This document shows, piece after piece, positions 17,787 to 27,287 of a DNA stretch of 64,000 bases (the first letter of the stretch is position 1; the number at the start of each line of letters is the position of its first letter). The DNA lies in contig NZ_SPHL01000001.1 of NCBI RefSeq assembly GCF_005844425.1, positions 124,001 through 188,000 of the forward strand, written 5' to 3'. Position numbers and translations under genes: made by a program. The notes beneath the pieces were generated by a model that was not told where the DNA came from, searched no databases, and saw only the letters and a program-made list of their open reading frames with translations. This DNA is from Anaerofustis stercorihominis. GTDB taxonomy: Bacteria > Bacillota > Clostridia > Eubacteriales > Anaerofustaceae.

Positions 17787-19301
17787 ATGAAAAAGAAAAT
17801 ACTTAAATATTCATTTATGCTTATTTTATGCTTTACCTTTGTATTCCTTTTTATGCCGAAGGAAAGTTTTGCTGCAAATGGAGATTGGATTTATGATTCA
17901 GAAGCTAAAACGCTGACAAACAGCGAAGATGATCAATTGGTAATAGGCAATGTAACGGCAGAGGGAACAAATCTGGCTATTGGAGATAATCGAAATGCAG
18001 GATTTACTTCTATTGATTTAACGGGAGAAATAAAAGATTCTTCCAATTCGACTACTAATTATGCAATTACATCAATCGGACATTGGGCATTTTATCAATG
18101 TGCATCCTTAAATGAAATAAATATACCGAACAGCGTAATTTCAATCGGAGAATATGCATTTTCCGAATGTAATGCCTTAAAGGAAATAAATATACCGGAT
18201 GGTGTAACCTCAATTGGACATTATGCATGTTACAACAGTACTTACTTAGAAAAAATAAGCATATCAGATAGTGTAACCTCAATAGGACATAATGCATTTG
18301 ATTACTGTACCTCCTTAAAGGAAATAAACATACCTGACAGTGTAACTTCAATCGGAAGTTCTGCATTTGAAAGTTGTACGTCCTTAAAAACAATAACTTG
18401 GCCGGATAGTGTAACCTCGATTGCAAACTGGACATTTAATGGATGTATAGCACTGGAAGAAATAAATATTCCAGACAGTGTAACTTCAATAGGGATTTCT
18501 GCATTTTCCGGATGTGTATCCTTAAGCGGAATAACCATACCTGATAGTGTAACCTCAATCGGAAGTTCTGTATTTGCCTTCTGCACTTCCTTAAATGAAA
18601 TAATCATTCCGGATAGTATAACCTCAATCAATACTACTGCATTTAGAGGCTGCACATTGCTTGATACAATTTATTTAATGAGTGAAACGCCTGTATCTCT
18701 TGGAGACAATGTTTTCCTTGATTGCAGCAGTCTTTCTAATATTTATGTTCCTTCTTCAAGTGTTGACTTATATAAAGCAGAATGGAGTAACTATGAAAAT
18801 TTAATTAAAGCAGGAATATATAAATTAACCGTTGAAAACGGAAGCGGAAGCGGAAATTACATAGAAGGCGCAGATGTAAGCATAAGTGTAGATAATAATG
18901 ATGAGAACGGACATTTTACTTCATGGCAGATAACAAGCGGGAACGGCATTAGTCTTACTGATGAAAAGGCAGTAAAAACTACATTTAAAATGCCGAACAG
19001 TGATGTAACTGTTACTGCCGTATTTGAAGCACATAATTATGTAGACGGAAAATGCAGTGTTTGCGGATATGAGAACCCTGATTATGTTCCGCCTAAAGAA
19101 GATGATAAAACAGATAACAGCAATATTAATAATGACAGCGTAAGCACTGATATTAAGGTAAACAGCAAAGCTGACAAAACTGTGTCTTCTTCTGTCGATA
19201 CGTCAGATGAAAACAATGTTACGGCTTATATTATTTTACTTATGGTATCTATAATCATGGTAGGAAGTTTAAGTATATATAAAAATAAAAAAGACTGTTA
19301 A
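17787..19301 (+). CDS. BspA-type leucine-rich-repeat surface protein
   Basis: 504 residues: signal peptide (1-29, cut near SFA-AN), then roughly nine LRR_5 repeats of 23 residues (core IPDSVTSIG..AF..C.SL.EI), residues about 90-310. A beta-rich repeat domain follows (YKLTVENGSGSGNYIEGADV to VTAVFEAHN), then a CSVCGYENPDY zinc-ribbon-like motif, a Ser/Asp-rich linker and a C-terminal hydrophobic span with a basic tail. The tail layout is that of a sortase substrate but LPXTG is replaced by VDTSDENN, so it may simply be membrane-anchored. BspA-like proteins bind host matrix or other cells. GGAG precedes the ATG. Confidence 0.88.
   Translation: MKKKILKYSFMLILCFTFVFLFMPKESFAANGDWIYDSEAKTLTNSEDDQLVIGNVTAEGTNLAIGDNRNAGFTSIDLTGEIKDSSNSTTNYAITSIGHWAFYQCASLNEINIPNSVISIGEYAFSECNALKEINIPDGVTSIGHYACYNSTYLEKISISDSVTSIGHNAFDYCTSLKEINIPDSVTSIGSSAFESCTSLKTITWPDSVTSIANWTFNGCIALEEINIPDSVTSIGISAFSGCVSLSGITIPDSVTSIGSSVFAFCTSLNEIIIPDSITSINTTAFRGCTLLDTIYLMSETPVSLGDNVFLDCSSLSNIYVPSSSVDLYKAEWSNYENLIKAGIYKLTVENGSGSGNYIEGADVSISVDNNDENGHFTSWQITSGNGISLTDEKAVKTTFKMPNSDVTVTAVFEAHNYVDGKCSVCGYENPDYVPPKEDDKTDNSNINNDSVSTDIKVNSKADKTVSSSVDTSDENNVTAYIILLMVSIIMVGSLSIYKNKKDC
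18100..18660. repeat. Tandem 69-bp LRR-coding repeats
   Basis: About eight units of 69 bp, each encoding one 23-residue leucine-rich repeat, recur with strong DNA similarity around ..GATAGTGTAACCTCAATCGG. The similarity at DNA level suggests ongoing duplication and loss. Confidence 0.75.
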
Positions 19302-19325
19302 GATTTCTTAACGGTCTTTTTTTAT
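19290..19325 (+). terminator. Terminator after the LRR protein gene
   Basis: 13-bp stem (19290-19302 with 19307-19319), 4-nt loop, seven T; overlaps the end of the coding region. Confidence 0.85.
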
Positions 19326-19367
19326 TTGCTCATTATAATTAAATTATAAAACACTCTTTCAGAGTTT

Positions 19368-20438
19368 TTATATCGCTTCTACTATTAAATCACCCATTTG
19401 TCTTGTGCCGACTTCTTTTGTGCCTTCGCTTACTATATCAGGAGTTCTATATCCCATATCAAGAACCTTTGTTACGGCATTTTCGATTGCACTTGCTTCT
19501 TCTTCAAGGTTAAATGTATATCTAAGCATCATTGCCATTGAAAGAATTGTTGCAATAGGGTTAGCCATGTTTTTACCTGCAATATCAGGAGCAGAACCGT
19601 GAATTGGTTCATACATTCCAAAAGAATTTTCTCCAAGACTTGCTGATGGAAGCATACCAATAGAACCTGTAATTTGGCTTGCTTCATCTGATAAAATATC
19701 ACCGAACATATTTGATGTTACAATAACGTCAAATTGTTTAGGGTTTCTTACAAGCTGCATAGCTGCATTATCAACATACATATGTGTAACTTCAACTTCC
19801 GGATAATCTTTGCTCATTTCTGTTATGATTTTTCTCCAAAGTCTGCTGCTTTCAAGTACGTTTGCTTTATCAATACTTGCAAGTTTTTTGTTTCTTGCCA
19901 TTGCTGTTTCAAATGCAATTTTACCTATTCTTCTTATTTCCATTTCTGAATAACTTTCTGTGTCGTAAGCTTCGTTTCCGTATTTACCTTCTCTATATCC
20001 CCTTTCTCCAAAGTAGATACCGCCTGTAAGTTCTCTTACAACCATAATATCTAAGCTGTCGCCTATAATTTCTTTCTTTATAGGACAAGCATCGCTTAAA
20101 GCTTTATGTATTATTGCAGGTCTAAGGTTTGCATATAATCCTAGGGATTCTCTTATGCCAAGTAATGCTTTTTCAGGTCTTTGATCTCCTGGAAGATTAT
20201 CCCATTTAGGACCTCCCACAGCACCTAAAATAACGCTGTCAGAGTTTTTGCAAAGCTGTACTGTTTCTTTTGGTAGACATTCACCGCAATTGTCGATTGC
20301 GTCTCCGCCTGCTCTAACATATGCAAATTTAAATGTATGAGAATATTTTTCTCCTATTTTATTTAGTACTTTTACAGCTTCAGCTGTTACCTCAGGACCT
20401 ATTCCATCCCCTTTTATTACCGCTAAATTAAATTCCAT
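19368..20438 (-). CDS. leuB: 3-isopropylmalate dehydrogenase
   Basis: Third step of leucine synthesis: NAD-dependent oxidative decarboxylation of 3-isopropylmalate. 356 residues. Visible: [19 protein letters not shown], the substrate region [16 protein letters not shown], the catalytic Tyr/Lys region FGERGY, and the signature near [19 protein letters not shown] plus [13 protein letters not shown] for NAD binding. One base separates it from leuD; last gene of the leuACDB operon. Confidence 0.97.
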   Translation of the reverse strand: MEFNLAVIKGDGIGPEVTAEAVKVLNKIGEKYSHTFKFAYVRAGGDAIDNCGECLPKETVQLCKNSDSVILGAVGGPKWDNLPGDQRPEKALLGIRESLGLYANLRPAIIHKALSDACPIKKEIIGDSLDIMVVRELTGGIYFGERGYREGKYGNEAYDTESYSEMEIRRIGKIAFETAMARNKKLASIDKANVLESSRLWRKIITEMSKDYPEVEVTHMYVDNAAMQLVRNPKQFDVIVTSNMFGDILSDEASQITGSIGMLPSASLGENSFGMYEPIHGSAPDIAGKNMANPIATILSMAMMLRYTFNLEEEASAIENAVTKVLDMGYRTPDIVSEGTKEVGTRQMGDLIVEAI

Positions 20439-20439
20439 A

Positions 20440-20934
20440 TTATTCTCCGATCTTTTCCTTTGTATATTCTACAAGTCCGCCTGCCTTCATGATTTTTTGC
20501 ATGAATTCAGGGAAAGGTTGTGCCTTATATTCTTTGTTTGTTGTTAAGTTTGAAATAATACCTGTGTTAAAATCAACTTTTACTTCATCGCCTGCTTTAA
20601 TATCATTTGCTGCTTCTTCACATTCAAGAATAGGTAAGCCGATATTTATTGCGTTACGATAGAAGATTCTTGCAAATGTTGATGCTATAACACAAGATAC
20701 TCCTGCGCATTTAATTGCAAGAGGAGCATGTTCCCTGCTTGAACCACAACCAAAGTTTTTCGTTGCAACGATTATGTCACCCTTATTCATTTTATTTACA
20801 AAGTCTTTATCTATATCAATCATACAATATTTTGCAAGTTCATCTCCGCTTGATACATTTAAGTATCTTGCAGGGATTATTACGTCAGTATCTACATTAT
20901 CACCGTATTTAAATACTTTTCCTTGTGCTTCCAT
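20440..20934 (-). CDS. leuD: 3-isopropylmalate dehydratase, small subunit
   Basis: 164 residues of the short archaeal/clostridial type. The swivel-domain motif [15 protein letters not shown] and [16 protein letters not shown] (substrate binding) are present. Forms the isomerase with LeuC. Its ATG overlaps the leuC stop by one base (TAATG arrangement on the minus strand), with GGAGGGA inside leuC. Confidence 0.96.
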   Translation of the reverse strand: MEAQGKVFKYGDNVDTDVIIPARYLNVSSGDELAKYCMIDIDKDFVNKMNKGDIIVATKNFGCGSSREHAPLAIKCAGVSCVIASTFARIFYRNAINIGLPILECEEAANDIKAGDEVKVDFNTGIISNLTTNKEYKAQPFPEFMQKIMKAGGLVEYTKEKIGE

Positions 20935-22214
20935 TAAAAATCTCCCTCCATTACTTTTTCTGGGTCAACAATATATCCGGCAACTGCTGATGCTGCTGCA
21001 ACAGCTGGACTTGATAAGTAAACTTCACTGTCTACATGTCCCATTCTTCCTACGAAGTTTCTGTTTGTTGTTGAAATTGCTTTTTCTCCTGCAGCCAAGA
21101 TACCCATATGTCCTCCAAGGCATGGTCCACATGTTGGAGTAGAAACAATTGCGCCTGCTTTTATTATATCTTCAACATATCCAAGTTTGATACTATCAAG
21201 ATAAATTTGTTGTGTTGCAGGGATAACTATTGTTCTTACTTTTTTGTTTACTTTTCTGCCTCTTAAAATATCAGCAGCCATTTTAATATCTTCAAGTCTT
21301 CCATTTGTACAAGAACCGATAACTGCTTGATCTACATATACTTTTTCTTCCATAGATTCATCTACTGTTTTTGTATTTTCAGGAAGATGAGGATAAGAAA
21401 CAGTAGGTCTAAGCTTGCTTAAGTCGATTTCAATAACTTGTTCATATTCAGCATCTTCATCAGCTTCAAATACTTCAAAAGGTTTTGTTGAATGTGCTTT
21501 TGCATATTCGATTGTCTTTTCATCAACAGGGAATATACCATTTTTTGCACCTGCTTCTATAGCCATATTAGCCATTGAGAATCTATCATCCATAGACAAA
21601 TACTTAATTCCATCTCCAACAAATTCCATTGATTTATATAAAGCACCGTCAACACCGATTTTACCAATAATATGTAATATAATGTCTTTACCGCTTATCC
21701 ATTTTGCAGGTTTGTTTTTTAGTACAAATTTAATTGCTTCAGGAACTTTGAACCATGCTTCACCTGTTGCCATACCTATTGCCATGTCTGTACTTCCAAC
21801 ACCTGTTGAAAATGCTCCAAGGGCTCCGTATGTACAAGTATGAGAGTCTGCTCCGATTATAACTTCTCCGGGAACTACTATTCCTTTTTCAGGTAAAAGT
21901 GCATGTTCGATACCCATATCTCCAACATCAAAAAAGTTTTTAACATTCATATCCCAAGCAAAATTTCTACAGCTTTTACATTGTTCAGCTGCTTTGATGT
22001 CTTTGTTTGGTGTGAAGTGGTCAAGTACGATTGCTACTTTATTTTCATCAAATACTTTCTTTGCACCGGTTTTTTTGAATTCTTTTAAAGCAACTGCAGT
22101 TGTAATGTCGTTACCCATTACAATGTCAAGTTTTGCTTCAATTAATTGTCCTGCAACAACGCTGTCTAAACCTGCGTGTTTTGCAAGGATTTTTTGTGTC
22201 ATTGTCATTCCCAT
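20934..22214 (-). CDS. leuC: 3-isopropylmalate dehydratase, large subunit
   Basis: 426 residues, aconitase family. The 4Fe-4S ligands are seen in [13 protein letters not shown] and in [28 protein letters not shown] is the catalytic signature. It isomerises 2- to 3-isopropylmalate together with LeuD. The length and split subunits match the HACN/LeuC2 form common in Clostridia. Confidence 0.96.
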   Translation of the reverse strand: MGMTMTQKILAKHAGLDSVVAGQLIEAKLDIVMGNDITTAVALKEFKKTGAKKVFDENKVAIVLDHFTPNKDIKAAEQCKSCRNFAWDMNVKNFFDVGDMGIEHALLPEKGIVVPGEVIIGADSHTCTYGALGAFSTGVGSTDMAIGMATGEAWFKVPEAIKFVLKNKPAKWISGKDIILHIIGKIGVDGALYKSMEFVGDGIKYLSMDDRFSMANMAIEAGAKNGIFPVDEKTIEYAKAHSTKPFEVFEADEDAEYEQVIEIDLSKLRPTVSYPHLPENTKTVDESMEEKVYVDQAVIGSCTNGRLEDIKMAADILRGRKVNKKVRTIVIPATQQIYLDSIKLGYVEDIIKAGAIVSTPTCGPCLGGHMGILAAGEKAISTTNRNFVGRMGHVDSEVYLSSPAVAAASAVAGYIVDPEKVMEGDF

Positions 22215-22236
22215 AATAAATATCTCTCCTTAATTT

Positions 22237-23898
22237 CTACTTAACAATTTTATTTGCAACACTTACTACGGCATAGAATGAAGATAATGTTATATTACTT
22301 GATACTCCTGCTCCGTAGTACATTTTGTGGTTATGTCCTTCAATTTGAATATATGAAATAGCCCTTGCATTTGTACCGTATTCCATAGAGTGTTCTCTAT
22401 AATCGGTTACTTCCATTTCAATGTTAAATTCATTTTCAAGAGCATGTGTGAATGCATCTATAATACCATTACCAACGCCGCTTATTTCTCTTTCTTCGCC
22501 TTTATATTCAATTATAGCTTTGATAGAAACTTCTTCGTCGTGGTCTTTAGTTGTTTCTTTATATTTTATAAGTTTAATAGGATTTTCGTTGTTGATGTAT
22601 TCTTTTTTGAATATATCAAATATAACTTCCGGTGCAAGGTCACTATGATGTTTATCTGATACTTTTGTTGTAACTTTGCTGAAATCTTTTTGGAATTCTT
22701 TAGGAAGATATAATCCATAATTTTGTTCAAGTACGAATGCAACCCCGCCTTTACCAGACTGTGAATTGATACGTACGATTGGGTCGTATGTACCTCCAAC
22801 GTCTTTTGGGTCGATTGGAAGATAAGGAACTTCCCATATTGTTTGTTTTCTTTCTTCTCTTTTGTTCATTCCTTTTCTTATTGCATCTTGGTGTGAGCCT
22901 GAGAATGCAGTGAATACCAATGAACCAACGTAAGGATGTCTTGGGTTTATTTCCATTCTTGTAAGTCTTTCGTACATATCCCCAAGTTCTCTTATTTTTG
23001 AAAAGTCAAGTTTAGGGTCTATTCCTTGAGAGAACATATTCATTGCAACAACCATAATGTCACAGTTACCTGTTCTTTCTCCGTTTCCGAAAAGTGTTCC
23101 TTCAACTCTGTCTGCTCCTGCCATTAAAGCAAGTTCTGTTGCGGCAACTCCCGTTCCTCTGTCGTTGTGAGCATGAAGACTTAATATAACGTCTTCGCGG
23201 TGATGAAGTCTTTCTGAACAATATTCTATTTGGTCTGCATAAATATTGGCAGTTGCCATTTCAACGGTTGATGGAAGATTTATTATAATTTTATTATTTA
23301 CTTTTCCATGCCATGTATCTATTACTGCATTACAGATTTCAACTGCATAATCCATTTCTGTTCCTGTATAGCTTTCAGGAGAATATTCAAAAGTAAAATC
23401 TGTTTCAGGATATTTTTTCATTTCTTCCAAGAATTTCTTAGCGCCTCTTACGGCAATTTGTGTTACTTCTTCTTTACTTGCGTTAAATACTACGTCTCTT
23501 TGAAGAACAGAAGTAGAGTTGTAAAGATGTACTATTGCTTTTTTTGCACCTTTTATGGAAGCAAATGTTTTTTCTATTATTTCATCTCTTGATTGTGTAA
23601 GAACTTGAATATTTACATCATCGGGAATCATGTCTTTTTCTATTAATGTTCTTACAAATTCAAATTCTGTATCGCTTGCAGCTGGGAAGCTTACTTCGAT
23701 TTCTTTAAAGCCTATTTCCACAAGTTTGTTATAAAATTCAATTTTTTCATCTAAGCTCATAGGGATTTCAAGAGCTTGGTTTCCGTCTCTTAAGTCAACG
23801 CTGCACCATATTGGAGCTTTTTCAATAACTTTATCCGGCCATTTTCTATCAGTTTTTTTCATTGGCGGATATGGTCTGTACTTTTCAAAATTTTTCAT
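22237..23898 (-). CDS. leuA: 2-isopropylmalate synthase (long form)
   Basis: Condenses acetyl-CoA with 2-oxoisovalerate, the committed step of leucine synthesis. 553 residues: an HMGL-type barrel with DLRDGNQALEIPMS, the metal-binding LHAHNDRGTG and GNGERTGNCD, then a C-terminal LeuA regulatory domain (about 430-553) for leucine feedback. GAGG lies 8 nt before the ATG. First gene after the T-box leader. Confidence 0.96.
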   Translation of the reverse strand: MKNFEKYRPYPPMKKTDRKWPDKVIEKAPIWCSVDLRDGNQALEIPMSLDEKIEFYNKLVEIGFKEIEVSFPAASDTEFEFVRTLIEKDMIPDDVNIQVLTQSRDEIIEKTFASIKGAKKAIVHLYNSTSVLQRDVVFNASKEEVTQIAVRGAKKFLEEMKKYPETDFTFEYSPESYTGTEMDYAVEICNAVIDTWHGKVNNKIIINLPSTVEMATANIYADQIEYCSERLHHREDVILSLHAHNDRGTGVAATELALMAGADRVEGTLFGNGERTGNCDIMVVAMNMFSQGIDPKLDFSKIRELGDMYERLTRMEINPRHPYVGSLVFTAFSGSHQDAIRKGMNKREERKQTIWEVPYLPIDPKDVGGTYDPIVRINSQSGKGGVAFVLEQNYGLYLPKEFQKDFSKVTTKVSDKHHSDLAPEVIFDIFKKEYINNENPIKLIKYKETTKDHDEEVSIKAIIEYKGEEREISGVGNGIIDAFTHALENEFNIEMEVTDYREHSMEYGTNARAISYIQIEGHNHKMYYGAGVSSNITLSSFYAVVSVANKIVK

Positions 23899-23973
23899 AT
23901 TTTTTACCTCTTTAATTATTTATGAACGCACCTTATTTAAAATTTAACACACTTTTTAGTTGGAATTTGGTAT

Positions 23974-24009
23974 AAAAAAACTTCCGTTCTCAAATAAGAG
24001 ACGAAAGTT
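23974..24009 (-). terminator. T-box terminator hairpin
   Basis: AACTTTCGTCTC (from 24009) pairs with GAGAACGGAAGTT (to 23979) across a 6-nt loop, followed by a T-run to 23974. The antiterminator uses the T-box sequence instead. Confidence 0.85.
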
Positions 24010-24268
24010 ACTAATTCCGCGGTACCACTCTAATTTATTCTTTAGTAAATAAGAATACACTCATTAAAGATACGGGCAGTGTGCCGATATCTCGTCACTG
24101 TAACGGGTGACACCCGTTTCCACTTACTCTCCGTAGATTTCAGTAAACCACTCTGAGGCGAGTTCGGTTTTTGTTAAGTACTGTTTTACACCAACCAACA
24201 GCTCTCTGCGACTTGTTAAAAAACTTACTATTCCTCTTCTTTGTGTTTAAAGGTATTAAGTTCATATT
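23974..24268 (-). promoter_or_regulatory. Leucine T-box leader with CUC specifier
   Basis: On the minus strand, in order: Stem I distal elements (CAGAGAGCTG and TTGGTTGGTGTAAAACAG near 24205), the specifier loop GAA-CTC-GCC with the Leu codon CTC at 24162-24160, the T-box AGAGTGGTACCGCGG at 24031-24017 that pairs with the tRNA acceptor end, and the terminator. Uncharged tRNA(Leu) with a GAG anticodon should stabilise the antiterminator and turn on leuACDB. Confidence 0.95.
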
Positions 24269-24274
24269 GATAAT

Positions 24275-24303
24275 AATCTATCACATGAAAAGTTAATTGT
24301 CAA
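24275..24303 (-). promoter_or_regulatory. Promoter of the leuACDB operon
   Basis: TTGACA (24303-24298), 17-bp spacer, TAGATT (24280-24275) on the minus strand. Transcription would start near 24268, ahead of Stem I. The rest of the stretch, 24304-24437, is AT-rich and I see no gene in it. Confidence 0.75.
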
Positions 24304-24437
24304 TAATATTTAGAAAATTCTTTAATTTTTAGATGCATTTTACATTTATTATATTTGTAACATTTAGGGTGTTGAATTTATGAAAATATATAGAAAATTT
24401 TATGTGAATTATTTTATTTTTCATTAATGTAAAACAA

Positions 24438-24462
24438 TAAAAAAACACCTTAAAAGGTGTTT
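24438..24462 (-). terminator. Terminator after the hydrogenase-regulator-like gene
   Basis: AAACACCTT (24443-24451) and AAGGTGTTT (24454-24462) form a 9-bp stem read on the minus strand, followed by a T-rich tail. Confidence 0.8.
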
Positions 24463-24709
24463 AAATTTCTTTTTTTGAGAAAGATGTTTTTACTTGAACG
24501 TGGTCGATTTTTCCAAGTCTTCCCGTAAAAGCATTTATTGTATCAGCTTCGCCGATTACGGCAATAGATATAATTGATACATTTTCTCTGTCTAATGGTA
24601 TTCCCATTCTTCCTCTTATAATATCTTTATAGCTGCTTATTACCTCATTTACTTCTTTTTGTACTTTTTTAGGTTCATCTAGAACCAGACTTATTACTGC
24701 TATTCTCAT
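24461..24709 (-). CDS. TM1266-family protein (iron-only hydrogenase system putative regulator)
   Basis: 82 residues with an ACT-like/ferredoxin-like fold. The motif IIRGRMGIPLDRENVSIISI and GRLGKIDHVQVKTSFSK match the family usually found next to [FeFe]-hydrogenase maturation genes hydE/F/G. Here no hydrogenase gene is in the window, so its partner must be elsewhere. The gene lies 10 nt after the amidotransferase-like gene and is likely co-transcribed with it. Confidence 0.82.
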   Translation of the reverse strand: MRIAVISLVLDEPKKVQKEVNEVISSYKDIIRGRMGIPLDRENVSIISIAVIGEADTINAFTGRLGKIDHVQVKTSFSKKEI

Positions 24710-24719
24710 ACTTCCTCCT

Positions 24720-25418
24720 TCATTTACATTTGTTTATGAATTCTTTAATTATTTTTATGCTTGTTTCTTCTTTTTCATAATTGAATTCAGGATGCCACTG
24801 AAGTCCCCAAACAAATTTTTTATCCTCTAAATATACTCCTTCTATTAATCCGTCTTTTGAAACTGCCATAGGTTTTAAATCCTCGGCTAAATCTTTTATT
24901 GCTTGATGGTGATAACTGTTTACGCCTATTTCATTTAAATTTAAAAGATTATATAAAGGGGTATCTTTTATTATATCCACTTTATGCAAGTTTATGTCGT
25001 AAGGCGGCTTTTGTACGTGGTGTAATCCTTTTTGTGTTTGTAAGTCTTGATATAAACTACCTCCAAGAAGAACGTTTATTATTTGTATTCCTCTGCAAAT
25101 TGCAAGAAGAGGTTTATCTTCTTTTATTATTTCTTCAAATAATATTGTTTCCATTTCATCACGTTCATAACATATATTATGGCATTTTTCTGATTTTTCT
25201 TCTTTATACATATTAGGATTTACATCGTGACCGCCGGAAAATAAAAATCCGTTACAGTGCTTTGTAAGTTCTTTAATGTTTTCTTTATTTGTTGTCAGAG
25301 GTAACATTATAGGTATTCCGCCGCATTTTTCAATGCTTAACATATATCCAGGAAGCATCCAGTAGCTGTCTTTATATTCGTCAAAAAGCGGTACTATTCC
25401 GATTATTGGTTTTTTCAT
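24720..25418 (-). CDS. Gamma-glutamyl-gamma-aminobutyrate hydrolase family protein (peptidase C26)
   Basis: 232-residue class I glutamine amidotransferase-like hydrolase. Catalytic Cys in LAICRGIQIINVLLGG, His/Glu in GLQWHPEF, and the family motif FSGGHDVNPNMY. Relatives such as PuuD cut gamma-glutamyl compounds. GGAG lies just before the ATG. Probable operon with the TM1266-like gene; the reason for pairing is not evident. Confidence 0.88.
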   Translation of the reverse strand: MKKPIIGIVPLFDEYKDSYWMLPGYMLSIEKCGGIPIMLPLTTNKENIKELTKHCNGFLFSGGHDVNPNMYKEEKSEKCHNICYERDEMETILFEEIIKEDKPLLAICRGIQIINVLLGGSLYQDLQTQKGLHHVQKPPYDINLHKVDIIKDTPLYNLLNLNEIGVNSYHHQAIKDLAEDLKPMAVSKDGLIEGVYLEDKKFVWGLQWHPEFNYEKEETSIKIIKEFINKCK

Positions 25419-25514
25419 TTTGTCTCCTTTTTATGTCAATGCTTTGGTTTTATAGTTTTAGTTGTATATTTTAGTTAATAATAAAAGAATATCATATATA
25501 AAAAAATAATTCCA

Positions 25515-25540
25515 TATTATAAAAATCTATTTTTATAATA
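25515..25540. repeat. Inverted repeat in a divergent intergenic region
   Basis: TATTATAAAAAT, 2-nt spacer, exact reverse complement (25529-25540). Lies between the divergent hydrolase and protease genes. Composition is nearly pure A/T, so chance is possible. Confidence 0.4.
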
Positions 25541-25580
25541 AAAATTACATATTTATATTCATTTACTAAATAATAATGGT

Positions 25581-27161
25581 ATGAAAAAGAAATTATTTTT
25601 TTGCTTTATTTTTATAGCATTGATATATTTATTTTGTGAAAACTATTCGTGTGAAACATTTGATAGAACTTTCATGATATATATGAATGGTTCTGATTTG
25701 GAAAGCGAAGATAAAATTGCAAGCGGAGATTTGAAAGAAATATGTGAAAGTGAAATCCCCAAAGGCAGTAAGGTTTTAATATATACAGGCGGAACAAAGA
25801 ATTGGAATAATGAAAAAATAAATGAAAATAATAATCAAATATTTGAAATAAAAAACAAAAAACTTCATTTAATTAAGAACCTATCTAAAAAAAGTATGGG
25901 AGGCAGTGAAACACTTAGTGAGTTCATTGATTTTTCAATGGGACATTATAAAAGTGATGAAAATATACTGATTTTTTGGAACCATGGAGGAGGAGCAATA
26001 TCGGGATTTGGTAAAGATGAAAATTTTGATAATGATACGCTTTTGCTTAGTGAACTGAAAAAAGGACTTAAAACTTCATATGAAAATCATAAAACAAAAC
26101 TGGATATGATTGTTTTTGATGCTTGTTTAATGAGCTCATTGGAAACTGCATATACCATTAAAGACTACTCTAAGTATATGGTCGCAAGCGAAGAGTTTGT
26201 TATGGGCTATGGGTTAAATTATAAAAGTATTATTGAAAAATCACAAAACAGAGATATAGAAAGTTTAGGAAGGTTAATTGTTGAAAGCTATTACAAGGAA
26301 AGTGTAAGAAAAAATAAAGATAAGATAATAACAATGTCCTTATTAAATTTAGGTAAGGTTGAATCTTTGTATGATAAATTTAATCTTTTACTTGAAAATA
26401 GCATAAATGAAAAAGATGTAAATAATCTTAAAGAAGATATTTTAAAGGGGACAATTTTTGGTGGAAGAACCAAAGAAGAAGGGTTCAGTAACATGGTTGA
26501 TTTCCTTTCTCTTTCAAAAAATATATTTAAAGAAAGTGATTATGAAAATCTTGAAAAACTTATCAATGAAGTTGTTATATATAATAGGAAAGGTTTTTTA
26601 AATAATGATGCTTGCGGGGTATCAATTTTCTTTCCTTTGGATTATAATAATAAGACGTTAAATGAGCTTGTGTTGTATGAAAAGTTTAACGCAAATAACT
26701 CTTATTGTAAATTTTTAATTAAATACTCTTTAAATGACGATATGAAAAAAAATAAAGATATTTTCAAAGTTAAAAAGATACAAAACAAAAATATTATATA
26801 TGAAATAACGAAATACAATCAAAGAAGTAATAATAAACCTTTTTATTTAAATGGATATATGCTAACTTGTTATAAAATTGGGACTATAGGTATGAGTGAA
26901 ATTTATACTTCCCCTATAATATATAATGGTAAGGAAGCAAGTATCAGATTTGAATATAATGTGTATAATAATAAAGTAGGTATATTAGGCGTTGTTATGG
27001 GAAGAGGTAACTTAAATATTTCTGAAAAAAAGCTAAATGAGCTGGCTTTTAATGATAAAATATGTATAATAAATTACGAACTTTTAGAGCAAAATGCTGT
27101 AAAGATTTTATGCAAAAATGTGCTTAAAGTCACAGAAAACGTCAATATATTACAAATGTAA
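25581..27161 (+). CDS. Clostripain-family (C11) cysteine peptidase, exported
   Basis: 526 residues with an N-terminal signal or anchor (5-20). Family marks: RTFMIYMNGSDLES, the catalytic His in FWNHGGGAISG and the catalytic Cys in IVFDACLMSSLETAY. C11 peptidases cut after basic residues and are often self-processed. The C-terminal third (from about 390) is unassigned and may be a beta-rich exported domain. There is no strong ribosome binding site before the ATG, so expression may be low. Confidence 0.87.
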   Translation: MKKKLFFCFIFIALIYLFCENYSCETFDRTFMIYMNGSDLESEDKIASGDLKEICESEIPKGSKVLIYTGGTKNWNNEKINENNNQIFEIKNKKLHLIKNLSKKSMGGSETLSEFIDFSMGHYKSDENILIFWNHGGGAISGFGKDENFDNDTLLLSELKKGLKTSYENHKTKLDMIVFDACLMSSLETAYTIKDYSKYMVASEEFVMGYGLNYKSIIEKSQNRDIESLGRLIVESYYKESVRKNKDKIITMSLLNLGKVESLYDKFNLLLENSINEKDVNNLKEDILKGTIFGGRTKEEGFSNMVDFLSLSKNIFKESDYENLEKLINEVVIYNRKGFLNNDACGVSIFFPLDYNNKTLNELVLYEKFNANNSYCKFLIKYSLNDDMKKNKDIFKVKKIQNKNIIYEITKYNQRSNNKPFYLNGYMLTCYKIGTIGMSEIYTSPIIYNGKEASIRFEYNVYNNKVGILGVVMGRGNLNISEKKLNELAFNDKICIINYELLEQNAVKILCKNVLKVTENVNILQM

Positions 27162-27162
27162 T

Positions 27163-27195
27163 CAAAATATGAAAAAATTTTCATATTTTTGTAAA
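27163..27195 (+). terminator. Possible terminator after the C11 peptidase
   Basis: AT-rich hairpin: CAAAATATGAAAA pairs with TTTTCATATTTTTG with one bulge. The T-run is part of the stem, so the call is weak. Confidence 0.5.
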
Positions 27196-27287
27196 AAAAG
27201 TATAATGTTTTTTTTCATCTTATAGTATAATATAAAACGTGAACCTAGAAATTTTTTAATAATTCATATAATAAAGGAGAGAAAAAA

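Noticed and set aside
18067-18655. Long open frames on the minus strand opposite the LRR gene
   Set aside because: They mirror the 69-bp repeat structure of the LRR gene, have no ribosome binding site and no recognisable protein.
27200-27235. Promoter of pfkA at TATAAT 27226-27231
   Set aside because: No -35 box at a proper distance and no TGn extension; AT-rich background makes the -10 match uninformative.
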